Assembly: GCF_015712165.1 (NCBI RefSeq)
Contig: NZ_JADPZX010000001.1
Location: 4,600,001 to 4,664,000, forward strand
Direction of reading: 5' to 3'
Length of the DNA stretch: 64,000 nucleotides
From: Streptomyces spinoverrucosus
Lineage (GTDB): Bacteria; Actinomycetota; Actinomycetes; Streptomycetales; Streptomycetaceae
A model generated the notes under the pieces. The model saw only the letters and a program-made list of their open reading frames with translations, had not been told where the DNA came from and did no database searches. Shown here in pieces: positions 18,537 through 26,935 of this stretch. The position numbers and the translations under genes are program-made. Numbering within the stretch: position 1 is the stretch's first letter; each line of letters starts with the position of its first letter.

Positions 18537-20602
18537 CGGTAAGTCCCGTTGTATACATCCAGCGCCTTCTGGACAGCGTCCGGATTGTTGACGAACCTGG
18601 GGTTCCTAGTCAACTGAGGTGCGGCATTGAGGTCGCCCTTGGCCCTGACCAACTGCTGCAGGGCGGCATATTCGTTTCTGTCCAAGTTGACGATACCCGG
18701 TCCTGAATCGGGATAGACCCGCCCCCCTGGCTCGACTCCGTACGTGCGGCCATTGATTTCGTAACGGTTCCCATCGTCGATGAGTCTTGCCCGTCCCGCC
18801 GCGATGCCCGCGATGTCGTTGTCGATCTGGTCGGCGAATCCGGGAAGAATGACGCTGTTCTTCTCCTTGATCTCACCCTTGGCGGCCCCGCTGACCGTGT
18901 GCCTCGGATGAGGACGCTTGAGATCTTCGCCTGCCGCCGGACCAGGTATGTCGCTACGGGCCGGCCAGACACCCTTCTGGCCGGACGAGGACTGACCGAC
19001 GTTCTCTCCGCCGCCTGACGAGGGGCCGCCGGGTGTCGCGTCGCCAGCCGCTCTGTCATGGCCGCCGACGGGGTCGGTCCCAGCGCCTGTGCCGTCGGCC
19101 GGGTCGCTACCCGTGCCGTCGGGACTGCTGTAGCGGTCCGCGCCCGGCTGGTCGGGGGTGTGTCCGCCGCCGGGGGCGCCGGTGTGACCGTGCCCTCCCT
19201 GCGACGACCCGACACCCGGGCTGCTCGGGCCATCGGCGTCTTGCCGTGCCTGAGACGACAGGCCGTCGTCGGCGGCGCGGGCCGCGCTCTCCCCTGCGCG
19301 GGCGCCGGCGCCGACCAGTTCGCGGTAGCCGATCGCGCGCTCGGCGGCGGAGGGTTCGCGTGGGGCTGGTGTGGAGTTGCGGGTGCCGTCGGGGTTGAGG
19401 GGGATGAGGTTGCCGCGACTGTCGACCCGGTAGCGGTCGCTGAGGTCGAGGGCGCCGTCGGGGAACTTGGTCTTCGGCAGGTGGAGGTGATCGCTGACGT
19501 TGGCCAGTACCTGGGAGACCTTGGGCAGGGAAGACAGCGCGCCTGCCGCCTTCAGGCCGCCGGAGACCGGGTCCAGCGCGTCGCCGATCTTCGCCAGGGT
19601 ACCGGCTGTTTTGCCCAGCGTGCCGCCCTTGCTGAGTTTGGCGAGGCCGGCCGCGGGACCGGCGCCCAGCGTGAGGAGGTTGAAGGTGACCACGGCGTGG
19701 GCGCGGGCCGGGTCCTCTTCCCACATGTCGTAGGCGATGAACTGCTTGCCGAACTCCTTCGCGTACGCCTTGCTCTCCGACTGCCAGTCGGAGAGGTGCT
19801 CCTCCTGCCCGGCGAGGTCCATGCCGTAGGCGTAGGCGCCGACGAAGGTGCGCCGCAGTCCGTCCCAGGCCTCGTCGCGGGCTTCCGTACCGTGGAAGCC
19901 GACAAGGGTGCCGAGGCCCTCGATGCCGCCCCAGACGCTGTCCTTGGCGATGCCGTCCCACGCCCAGCTCTTGACCCCGTGCCCCCACCAGTCCAGGCTC
20001 CACCGCTCGTAGGTGCGCCCCTCGGGGCTGCCCCACGGCAGGTCCTGGACGTCCTTGAGCATGTCGGCGTCCACGCCGTACATGCCTGAGGCGTGCGTGC
20101 CGTCGTCCGGCACCCACGCGGGCCGGCACATGGTCTTGCTGATCGCGTTGATCTTGTTGGCGGCGTTGCGCTCAGCCTCCTGGAAGCCTTCGACCGCTGC
20201 CGCCACATCGTCCATCAGCGTTTGGTGCCTGCTGACCTTGTCTTCGTCCTCGGTCCAGTCGGCATCGCCCTCGACACTGTCGACGAAGGCGATGGCGTCC
20301 TGCTTCAGCTGCTTCAGACGGTCGGCGTGGAGCTTGGCCTCGGCGATGAAGGAGTCCAGGGCGTCGGCGAGGGTCTCGATGTCGGCCGCGAAGGTGTCCG
20401 CCGTGTCCATCACCGGCTGAGTGGAGGAGAAGAGCTGCTCCGCCTCCGGGGCCTTGTAGTACGCCGCCGTCGCCTGGAAGCGGGAGTGGATGCCCTCGCC
20501 GCCGTTCCGAATGCCTGTCGCATGCTTGCGCAGGTCGGCGACGGCTGTCCCCAGTTGCTCGAAATCACCGGTGTACTGCGGTATCCCGCCCGGATTGATC
20601 AC
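18533..20602 (-). CDS. type VII-type secreted polymorphic toxin with unrecognised C-terminal domain
   Basis: A 689-aa multidomain protein. Residues 1 to about 150 are long helices of the T7SS-substrate (WXG/LXG-like) type; about 180-330 is a tryptophan-rich conserved section (LPWGSPEGRTYERWSLDWW); about 330-420 is small-residue and hydrophobic; about 430-570 is a Gly/Pro/Ser-rich linker; and the last about 120 residues (from SGAAKGEIKE to ALDVYNGTYR) form a compact basic domain, probably the toxin tip. I cannot assign the tip to a known toxin fold. GTG 20602 is preceded by GGGGAG at 7 nt. The gene sits between a DUF6507-like gene and its overlapping immunity gene. The tip is lower in GC than the rest. 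Confidence 0.8.
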   Translation of the reverse strand: MINPGGIPQYTGDFEQLGTAVADLRKHATGIRNGGEGIHSRFQATAAYYKAPEAEQLFSSTQPVMDTADTFAADIETLADALDSFIAEAKLHADRLKQLKQDAIAFVDSVEGDADWTEDEDKVSRHQTLMDDVAAAVEGFQEAERNAANKINAISKTMCRPAWVPDDGTHASGMYGVDADMLKDVQDLPWGSPEGRTYERWSLDWWGHGVKSWAWDGIAKDSVWGGIEGLGTLVGFHGTEARDEAWDGLRRTFVGAYAYGMDLAGQEEHLSDWQSESKAYAKEFGKQFIAYDMWEEDPARAHAVVTFNLLTLGAGPAAGLAKLSKGGTLGKTAGTLAKIGDALDPVSGGLKAAGALSSLPKVSQVLANVSDHLHLPKTKFPDGALDLSDRYRVDSRGNLIPLNPDGTRNSTPAPREPSAAERAIGYRELVGAGARAGESAARAADDGLSSQARQDADGPSSPGVGSSQGGHGHTGAPGGGHTPDQPGADRYSSPDGTGSDPADGTGAGTDPVGGHDRAAGDATPGGPSSGGGENVGQSSSGQKGVWPARSDIPGPAAGEDLKRPHPRHTVSGAAKGEIKEKNSVILPGFADQIDNDIAGIAAGRARLIDDGNRYEINGRTYGVEPGGRVYPDSGPGIVNLDRNEYAALQQLVRAKGDLNAAPQLTRNPRFVNNPDAVQKALDVYNGTYR

Positions 20603-20606
20603 GTCG

Positions 20607-21005
20607 CTACTCCCCGGCCTTGCCGTCGGCCTTCTCCCCGACGGCCCGGAGTTCGGCCGGCGTGGGCACCTTGGCCGCCTGTCGCTGGGCCTCGGCGGCC
20701 ATGGCCAGGTCTCCCTCGATGTACTCGGTGGTGGCCTTGACCGTGCCGTCCATCGTCTTCTTGGTGCGCGCGGCCATGAACCTGATGCTGCGCTCGTTGT
20801 CCGAGACGAAGTTCGCCACTGCAAGGCCCACCGGCCCTACGGGCGCGTCACCGCAGTACGGCCCACTGATCGTGCCCGCGAAACTCGCGGCGTCCGCCGC
20901 GCTCTCGCCGTAGCCCTTGAGGCCCTTGCTCATGTCTTCGGCCGCGAGGCCCACCAGCGACAGAATCGACTCCACGCCACTGGGGGAGATGTCCCACCCC
21001 GTCAC
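20607..21005 (-). CDS. DUF6507-like small WXG100-type protein
   Basis: A 132-aa helical protein beginning VTGWDISPSGVESIL, with two long helices and a central GP; this is the size and hairpin shape of ESX/WXG100-type partners and resembles the DUF6507 family. Such proteins are often exported with, or chaperone, the large toxin encoded next. GTG 21005 has GGGGG 5 nt upstream; the upstream in-frame ATG at 21065 is less likely. The stop is 4 bp before the toxin start, so the two are co-translated. Confidence 0.75.
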   Translation of the reverse strand: MTGWDISPSGVESILSLVGLAAEDMSKGLKGYGESAADAASFAGTISGPYCGDAPVGPVGLAVANFVSDNERSIRFMAARTKKTMDGTVKATTEYIEGDLAMAAEAQRQAAKVPTPAELRAVGEKADGKAGE

Positions 21006-21104
21006 GCCAACCCCCGTTGTTCCCCGTGCTGATACGTTTCCTCGGTCCGTCTCAGCATCACACACGCCACTGACAACAGACGTTCAGCTCCGGCCAAGGT
21101 GCGT

Positions 21105-21491
21105 TCACCCGGTTGCGGTCGCCGAACCCTCTGCGAAGTGGTCGAACTCGCCCGCTTGTACGCCGAGTACGAAGACGTCCCAGTTGCGGCGGGTGGTTGT
21201 GACAACGGCGTCCGGGGTGCTGGTTTCGCGGAGGATGACTGGAGCATCGTCCTCGTCCTCGCCGAAGGTGATGTCGATCCGGGGGCCGGGATCGGGGTCG
21301 GTGGCGTGCGGTTCCTCTTTGAGGGTGGTGAGCAGAGTTCCGAAGGTGGCCGGGGTGGCCGTGAGTATCGCGCCGGTTGGGTCGCCGCTTTCGGTGAGGT
21401 GGATCGTTTGGGAGGCGTCCAGGGTGGCGGTGACATAGACGCAGGACGCGCCCTCCGAGCAGTACGACGACTTCTGCCAGCGGGGGTTCAT
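21105..21491 (-). CDS. DUF397-domain protein
   Basis: A 128-aa protein whose N-terminus (PRWQKSSYCSEGASCVYV) is the DUF397 signature W-x-KSSYS...C-V-x-V. Such small proteins are encoded beside XRE/DUF5753 regulators in streptomycetes (WhiJ-type clusters) and are thought to modulate them. The C-terminal half (WDVFVLGVQAGEFD) is typical too. It lies 10 bp behind the XRE gene and is co-transcribed. It is longer than the usual 65-80-aa DUF397 protein, with a middle extension of about 50 residues. Confidence 0.88.
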   Translation of the reverse strand: MNPRWQKSSYCSEGASCVYVTATLDASQTIHLTESGDPTGAILTATPATFGTLLTTLKEEPHATDPDPGPRIDITFGEDEDDAPVILRETSTPDAVVTTTRRNWDVFVLGVQAGEFDHFAEGSATATG

Positions 21492-21501
21492 GGCATTCCC
21501 T

Positions 21502-22356
21502 TCACAGCTCTCGCATCACGTTGTGGATGAGGTCCCGGGTCTTCGCGGGGTCGAGCGCGACTGTGTCGATTCGGTCGAACAGGGTTCGGTACTTGTGCAG
21601 CTGGGCCTCGGCGTCGAGGAACGCGAGTCCGTGGGACTGGTCGAGGTAGACGGTGTCCAGTTGGGCTACGGGGCCGCGCGCGTAGTGGATCGACTGTCCG
21701 GATCCCGGGTAGGCCCCGACGTCGAAGCTGATGGCCCGCAGGGTGATGTGCTGTCGGTCGCTCATGTCGAGCAGGTGCTGCAACTGCTGCCGGGCAACCG
21801 TCGAGCCGCCGACTTTCATGCGCAGGGCGGCCTCATGGATGATCGCCTCGTACGGGGTCGGGTCGCCGTCACGGAAGAGGATCGCCTGCCGCTTGATGCG
21901 GAATGACAGGCGGTGCTCGATGTCGGGCGGCGACAGTTCGGTGACTCCCTGACGGAAGATTTCGAGTGCGTACTCGCGCGTCTGGAGCAGGCCCGGGATG
22001 CGGGCTGTGGTGGCGTCGCGCAACGACTGGGCGTGGTGCTCCAGTTCGGCCATGTCCAGCAGAGGGCTGGGGAGTAGCTCACGGTAGTCCTCCCACCAGC
22101 CGCGCCTGCGATCGCGTGTCATGCGGGTGAGCGCTTCGACAAGGACCCTGTCCGGGCACTCGTAGTGACAGGCGAGCATGCGCACGCGGTCGGCACTGAC
22201 GCCCAGGCGGCCGGCTTCCATGTTGCTGACCTGGTGCTGCTTGATGCCGAGCAGTTGTGCCGCCTCCGTCGACGACAGCCCTGCGCGCTCGCGCATCTTG
22301 CGCAACTCGCCGCCCAGCCGGGCCTGGCGCCCTGTGGGGGTGCTTTTCACGGGCAC
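21502..22356 (-). CDS. XRE-family regulator with DUF5753 domain (WhiJ-like)
   Basis: A 284-aa regulator. The N-terminal helix-turn-helix (about residues 12-65) has the sequence LSSTEAAQLLGIKQHQVSNM; the C-terminal about 190 residues are the DUF5753 ligand-like domain, with RIPGLLQTREYA and the conserved YVYLDQSHGLAF-type region. This architecture is that of WhiJ and its paralogues, which repress development or antibiotic production until relieved by a DUF397 partner. GTG 22356 is preceded by GGGAG at 7 nt; in-frame sequence further up has no ribosome-binding site. It is divergent from an RsbW-like ATPase gene. Confidence 0.9.
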   Translation of the reverse strand: MPVKSTPTGRQARLGGELRKMRERAGLSSTEAAQLLGIKQHQVSNMEAGRLGVSADRVRMLACHYECPDRVLVEALTRMTRDRRRGWWEDYRELLPSPLLDMAELEHHAQSLRDATTARIPGLLQTREYALEIFRQGVTELSPPDIEHRLSFRIKRQAILFRDGDPTPYEAIIHEAALRMKVGGSTVARQQLQHLLDMSDRQHITLRAISFDVGAYPGSGQSIHYARGPVAQLDTVYLDQSHGLAFLDAEAQLHKYRTLFDRIDTVALDPAKTRDLIHNVMREL

Positions 22357-22549
22357 TGACGTTCTCCCTCGACACCACCTCGTCACCCGCACGGGTGGTT
22401 AAGTCAGAGCTTCTTGCAAATCGGGATAAGACCTTATTGGTTCACGCTACCTTGAAGCGCAGGCGCCGCACCGCTCAGAAGTGCCACCGCTCGACGGAGC
22501 GGCGAGGTCACTGGGCATCACCAACTCCCCTCACGGATCGGACACTTCC

Positions 22550-22978
22550 ATGCCCACCGTATCCCCGCCCTGGGCCTACACCCTCCAACTGCCGCACGAT
22601 CCACGCGCCCCGCGCATCGCCCGCGCGACCCTCCGCACCGTCCTCGCCGCTCACGATCTCGCCGACCTCACCCCGACGGCCGAGCTCCTGGCCGCCGAAC
22701 TCCTCGCCAACGCACACCTCCACACTGCCGGGCCCTACGCCCTGCGCATCCGGTCGGCGGAACCCGGTCGCCTCCGGATCGCCGTGTGGGACACGGACCC
22801 GAGGGTTCCGCCTGGCTTCCCTGCCGAACCCGCCGTACCGCCGGACGATGCCGAGAACGGCCGAGGTCTGCGTCTCGTGCAGGCCTGTGCCGACGCCTGG
22901 GGTGTGTCCGTGCTGGGCGAGCCCGGGACGGCGCAGGCCGGAAAGCTGCTCTGGGCCGAGTGTCCGCCTCTACACTGA
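22550..22978 (+). CDS. RsbW/HATPase-like ATP-binding regulatory protein
   Basis: A 142-aa single-domain GHKL ATPase of the anti-sigma-kinase type. The N box is ELLAAELLANAHLHT and the G box is GRGLRLVQACADAWGV. In Streptomyces such proteins accompany WhiJ-like XRE and DUF397 genes, completing the known trio here. ATG 22550 follows the first plausible break; the open frame extends 23 codons further up without conserved features. It ends 37 bp before the wall hydrolase gene and may share its transcript. Confidence 0.85.
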   Translation: MPTVSPPWAYTLQLPHDPRAPRIARATLRTVLAAHDLADLTPTAELLAAELLANAHLHTAGPYALRIRSAEPGRLRIAVWDTDPRVPPGFPAEPAVPPDDAENGRGLRLVQACADAWGVSVLGEPGTAQAGKLLWAECPPLH

Positions 22979-23015
22979 CCTGGGCGTACTCCCGGGTGGT
23001 GAGGGGCGGTTGACG

Positions 23016-24017
23016 GTGCGTAAGGCGTGGGTCGTGGCGGTTGCCGCAGCGGGCGCCGGGGTTTCGTTCGTGATGTTGCTGGTCGTCGGCGTGTACGTCG
23101 TGGCCGGGGACCTCGTCAACGGGGTCAGTGGCGCCGGTAAGAAGCTCGCCAAGGGGGCCGTGCCCGCCGCCTATCAGACGTTGGTGCAGAAGTGGGGCAA
23201 TCTGTGCCCCGCCATCAATCCCGCGCTGCTCGCCGCGCAGTTGTACCAGGAGAGCGGCTTCAATCCGAACGCGCAGAGTCCGGCGCAGGCGCAGGGCATA
23301 GCGCAGTTCATCCCGGGGACCTGGGCCACGCACGGCGTCGACGGGGACGGGGACGGGGACCGGGACGTGTGGGACCCCAATGACGCGATTCCGTCGGCCG
23401 CTTCGTACGACTGCACGCTCGCGAAGTACGTCAAGGACGTGCCGGGGGACCCGACGAAGAACATGCTCGCCGCGTACAACGCGGGGGCGTACGCCGTCAT
23501 CAAGTACGGGGGCGTCCCGCCGTACAAGGAGACCCAGAACTACGTCCAGGTCATCACGTCGCTGCAGGAGAGCTTTGCCGCGCCCGTCGGGCGGGTCGAT
23601 CCCTCCGAGCAGGCCGCCGCCGCCATTCACTACGCGCAGAAGAAGCTCGGTACGCCCTATCTGTGGGGCGGCAACGGAACGGCCGAGCAGGGCGGGCGGT
23701 TCGACTGCTCGGGGCTGACCAAGGCGGCGTACGAGAGTGTGGGGATCACCCTGCCCCGGGTCGCCAACGATCAGTACAACGCCGGGCCGCATCCGGACCG
23801 GGGAGAGCTGCTCCCCGGCGACCTGGTGTTCTTTTCGGACGACCTCACCAACTCCCGGGCCATCCGGCATGTGGGGATTTATGTCGGCGGCGGGTACATG
23901 ATCAACGCGCCCCGGCCGGGTGCCGTGATCCGGTTCGACCCGATTGACACCCCCGACTACTTCGGTGCCACCCGCGTCACCGAGGATGGCGCGAAAGCGC
24001 TCCCCTCGGCGGTCTGA
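23016..24017 (+). CDS. membrane-anchored lytic transglycosylase - NlpC/P60 peptidase
   Basis: A 333-aa bifunctional peptidoglycan hydrolase. Residues 5-30 are a membrane anchor or uncleaved signal; about 60-190 is a soluble lytic transglycosylase domain with catalytic E79 in LYQESGFNP and the AQGIAQFIPGTW motif; about 200-325 is an NlpC/P60 domain with catalytic C231 (FDCSGLT) and H285 (RHVGIYV). The two activities cut glycan strands and peptide stems. This combination is that of VirB1/CwlT-type enzymes that open the wall for type IV machines, and the secretion operon lies about 10 kb to the left. GTG 23016 has GAGGGG 9 nt upstream; TTG 23010 is an alternative. Confidence 0.92.
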   Translation: MRKAWVVAVAAAGAGVSFVMLLVVGVYVVAGDLVNGVSGAGKKLAKGAVPAAYQTLVQKWGNLCPAINPALLAAQLYQESGFNPNAQSPAQAQGIAQFIPGTWATHGVDGDGDGDRDVWDPNDAIPSAASYDCTLAKYVKDVPGDPTKNMLAAYNAGAYAVIKYGGVPPYKETQNYVQVITSLQESFAAPVGRVDPSEQAAAAIHYAQKKLGTPYLWGGNGTAEQGGRFDCSGLTKAAYESVGITLPRVANDQYNAGPHPDRGELLPGDLVFFSDDLTNSRAIRHVGIYVGGGYMINAPRPGAVIRFDPIDTPDYFGATRVTEDGAKALPSAV

Positions 24018-24238
24018 CGAGGCTTGGGACAGAGCGTGAACCCTACCCCTGAGCTGCGATGATGTGTCTCTCTTCGATAACGTCTGCGTGATCATTCAGT
24101 GGAATGTGGAACGTAGTGACGGAGGCCGTGCGTTCCTGTTGACGTAGCCGATGAACGCGGATCTACAGACCACGGGGGTGGCAGAGCGGCGCATGCACGG
24201 ATGCGCCCGACAGACGACGACGAAGGGGCCGCTGCACC

Positions 24239-24955
24239 ATGGCTGGACTCGCGCAATCCGGGTCGAACCCTGACGTCGAGCTGCTCTACGACATCAATGG
24301 CCTGGCCAAGGACGCGCCGCGGTGGTTCGACCGGGGCATGGAGTTCGTCGGGGAGTTCGGACTGCTGCTCGCCATGGTCCTGCTGGTGGTGTGGTGCTGG
24401 TGGACCGTGCGGCGGCGCGACGGCATGTCCGGCGAGGAGGCGGCGGGGTCGGTCGCCGCGCTGGTGTGGGCGCCGCTGGCCGCGGGCGTCGCGGTGCTGG
24501 TGAACGTGCCGATACGAGGGTTCGTGGAGCGGCCCCGGCCGTTTCTTCAGCATGAGGGGCTGGAGGTCCTGGTCTCCGGGAAGACCGACTTCTCGTTCGT
24601 GAGCGATCACGCGACCATCGCGATGGCGCTCGGAGTGGGGTTGTTCGTCGCCCATCGGACCTTCGGGCTCGTGGGGATCGGGCTGGCGCTGGTCGAGGGG
24701 TTCTGCCGGGTGTACATGGGTGTGCACTACCCGACGGACGTCGTCGGCGGGTTCGCGCTGGGTACGGCTGTCGCGTTGCTGCTGTCGCCGCCCGCCATGG
24801 CCCTGCTGACTCCGGTGACGAAGGCCGTGGAGCGGTCGCCCCGGGTGGGGTGGCTGATTCGGCGGCGGTCGTTGGTCGAGGGGCGGGAAGCTCTGATTCC
24901 GGGGGCGCGGAAGGAAGCCACGGGGGCGGCCGAGGAGCGGGACCTCGCGGCCTGA
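24239..24955 (+). CDS. PAP2-family membrane phosphatase
   Basis: A 238-aa integral membrane protein with about five helices. The three phosphatase motifs are present: RGFVERPRP, FVSDHAT (the PSGH motif) and CRVYMGVHYPTDVVGG (SRxxxxxHxxxD type). It probably dephosphorylates a lipid pyrophosphate such as undecaprenyl-PP or a phosphatidate at the outer face. A 221-bp gap precedes it and holds a small hairpin (24188-24207). Just behind its stop the last codons are duplicated in a tandem repeat. Confidence 0.9.
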   Translation: MAGLAQSGSNPDVELLYDINGLAKDAPRWFDRGMEFVGEFGLLLAMVLLVVWCWWTVRRRDGMSGEEAAGSVAALVWAPLAAGVAVLVNVPIRGFVERPRPFLQHEGLEVLVSGKTDFSFVSDHATIAMALGVGLFVAHRTFGLVGIGLALVEGFCRVYMGVHYPTDVVGGFALGTAVALLLSPPAMALLTPVTKAVERSPRVGWLIRRRSLVEGREALIPGARKEATGAAEERDLAA

Positions 24956-25036
24956 CGACGCCGGGATCTCGCGGCCTGACGACGCCGGGATCTCGCGGCT
25001 CGGAGGGTTCGGAGGGTTCGGAGGGTTCGGAGGGTT
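24944..25036 (+). repeat. compound tandem repeat over the PAP2 stop codon
   Basis: A 24-bp unit starting CTCGCGGCCTGACGACG is present at 24944-24967 and again at 24968-24991, with a partial third copy; it includes the PAP2 stop codon. It runs into four perfect copies of CGGAGGGTT (25001-25036). The repeat is non-coding after the first stop and lies between two convergent genes. Confidence 0.95.
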
Positions 25037-25048
25037 CGTGACTGAGGC

Positions 25049-26638
25049 TCATAGCGCCTGGGGATACGTGAACATCCTGTTCGGGTCGTAGGTCCGCTTC
25101 AGCCGGGTCAGGCGCGGGGCCGCGTCCCCGTAGTACGCCTTCCGCCAGTCCTTCAGCGTCGGGTCCGTGTAGTTCTGGTACGCCGCTCCAGAGGCGTACG
25201 GGCGCATCGCGCCGTGCGCCGACGTCAGCCAGGACTGGGCCGTCGTCCCGGACGTGCCCGCACGCCAGGACGCTATGTACTGGGCCAGCATGCGGGAGCG
25301 GCGGTGGACGAAGGCCGTCGCCGTGGGGGAGACGCGGTTGATCGCGCCGCCCAGGGCCGTGAAGGCGATGCTGCCCGCGCCGCCCCGTACCGACGTGATC
25401 TGGGCGAGCAGCGCGCGGATGCCGGCCGCCGAGACGGAGCGGTCGAAGAAGTCGGAGCGGGCGGCGTACGTCTCGCGGCCCAGCGCGCCCTCGGGGGAGC
25501 GGCCGGGCGTCGTGCCGGGAAGGTGGCACTGGGCGTCGGTGGAGAAGGAGGAGCAGCCGGCGTAGACCTCCATCGCCTCCTCGTACGAGCGGCGCCTGAG
25601 AGACACGCTGGACGCCGAGGCGCCGACTCGGGCGGCGAGGCGGTCCACCGCGTTCTGGAGTTCGCGGTAGGTGCCGAGGGAGAAGGCGGCGACCGAGACG
25701 GTGGGGGTGCCGCCGGCCGCGCTCGCCAGGTGCAGGGACGACCAGATCTCGTCGGGCTGGTCCGGGCCCCACTCCTGCCACGCCTTCACGACCGCGGCCG
25801 CCCTGCTCCACGGCCAGGTCAGATACGCCGAGACCGCCTGCGGCGCCGGGTGGGTGCGGAAGTGCAGTTCCGTGACGACGCCGAAGTTGCCGTTGCCCGC
25901 GCCGCGCAGGGCCCAGAAGAGGTCCTTGTGCGTGGTGGCGTCGGCGGTGATCCGCTTGCCGTTCGCCGTGACCAGGGTGGCCCGGGTGAGGCTGTCACAG
26001 GTCAGGCCGTACGCCCGGGAGACCACGCCGTGGCCGCCGCCGAGCACCAGGCCGGAGACGCCGACCGTCGGGCAGGAGCCGGCGGGGATGGTGACGCCCT
26101 TGGCGGCGAGGGCACGGTAGACGTCGATCAGCTTGGCGCCGGCGCCCACGACGGCGGTGTCGCCACTCGCGCGTACGCGGTTGAGCTTGGAGACGTCGAT
26201 GATCAGGCGGCCGTTTCCGGACGACCAGCCGGCGTAGGAGTGGCCGCCGTTGCGGATCGCCACGCGGATGTCATGGGCGCGGGCGTAGGCGAGAGTGGTG
26301 CCGATGTCGTCCTGGTGGGCGACGTAGGCGACCGCGGCGGGCTTCAGCGCGTCGAAGCGGGTGTTGTAGAGCCGGTGGGCGGTCGGCCAGGAGGCGTCGC
26401 CGGGGCGGATCAGGGGGCCGTCGAGGTCGCGGGCGAGCGCCGACCAGTTGGCGGCGGCCGCGGCGGCGGTCGTGCGGATCCCGCTGCCCGTCGCGGAGGT
26501 GCCCCGGCCCGCGGTGGGGGTGGCCCGGCCCGTGGTGGGGGTGGCCGTGGCGGTGCCGGAACCGCCGCTGCACGCCACCGCCGACGCGATCCCCACGACC
26601 GCGGCGGCCCCGCCCCCGATGAACGTACGCCGTTCCAT
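25049..26638 (-). CDS. secreted FAD-linked oxidase (berberine-bridge-enzyme type), Tat lipoprotein
   Basis: A 529-aa oxidoreductase. The start MERRTFIGGGAA has a twin-arginine pattern and is followed by a lipobox SAVAC, so it is probably exported folded with its FAD and lipid-anchored. The FAD_binding_4 domain (about 75-260) contains IRNGGHSYAG, where the histidine is the usual covalent FAD ligand, and GGGHGVVSRAYGLTCD; the C-terminal BBE motif NYTDPTLKDWRKAYYG is intact. Substrate unknown (oligosaccharide and alkaloid oxidases are relatives). A Thr/Gly/Pro-rich spacer of about 45 residues follows the lipobox. GGGAGG precedes ATG 26638. Confidence 0.9.
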   Translation of the reverse strand: MERRTFIGGGAAAVVGIASAVACSGGSGTATATPTTGRATPTAGRGTSATGSGIRTTAAAAAANWSALARDLDGPLIRPGDASWPTAHRLYNTRFDALKPAAVAYVAHQDDIGTTLAYARAHDIRVAIRNGGHSYAGWSSGNGRLIIDVSKLNRVRASGDTAVVGAGAKLIDVYRALAAKGVTIPAGSCPTVGVSGLVLGGGHGVVSRAYGLTCDSLTRATLVTANGKRITADATTHKDLFWALRGAGNGNFGVVTELHFRTHPAPQAVSAYLTWPWSRAAAVVKAWQEWGPDQPDEIWSSLHLASAAGGTPTVSVAAFSLGTYRELQNAVDRLAARVGASASSVSLRRRSYEEAMEVYAGCSSFSTDAQCHLPGTTPGRSPEGALGRETYAARSDFFDRSVSAAGIRALLAQITSVRGGAGSIAFTALGGAINRVSPTATAFVHRRSRMLAQYIASWRAGTSGTTAQSWLTSAHGAMRPYASGAAYQNYTDPTLKDWRKAYYGDAAPRLTRLKRTYDPNRMFTYPQAL

Positions 26639-26859
26639 GAGTGCCTCCCGCTCCCACCGCTTACGTGAGACGAGACGGCTCCCCGGGCGCACGGGTTCCG
26701 CGGATCGCCGCCCCGCTTTCGCGCCCTCGCCGGTTACCCACCGTCACCCCTGTCGCCCATCCGTTCTGGCCCGTACAGTCGTAGTCCGTGTAGGTTCATA
26801 CGTGATGCCTTATATGTTCTTGTCCGGGAGATTCCTGGGGGTTGCTGACGGTGTGCGTG

Positions 26860-26874
26860 CTGGACTAAGTCCAG
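26860..26874. promoter_or_regulatory. 15-bp palindrome in the pstS upstream region
   Basis: CTGGACTAAGTCCAG is a perfect palindrome with one central base. It lies 62 bp left of the PHO box, a plausible operator for an unknown dimeric regulator of either flanking gene. Confidence 0.5.
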
Positions 26875-26935
26875 GTGGGACCTATGTGTGCCCTCCCCGT
26901 AAGCATTCCGTGACCTAACCACACCGACCACAGGG

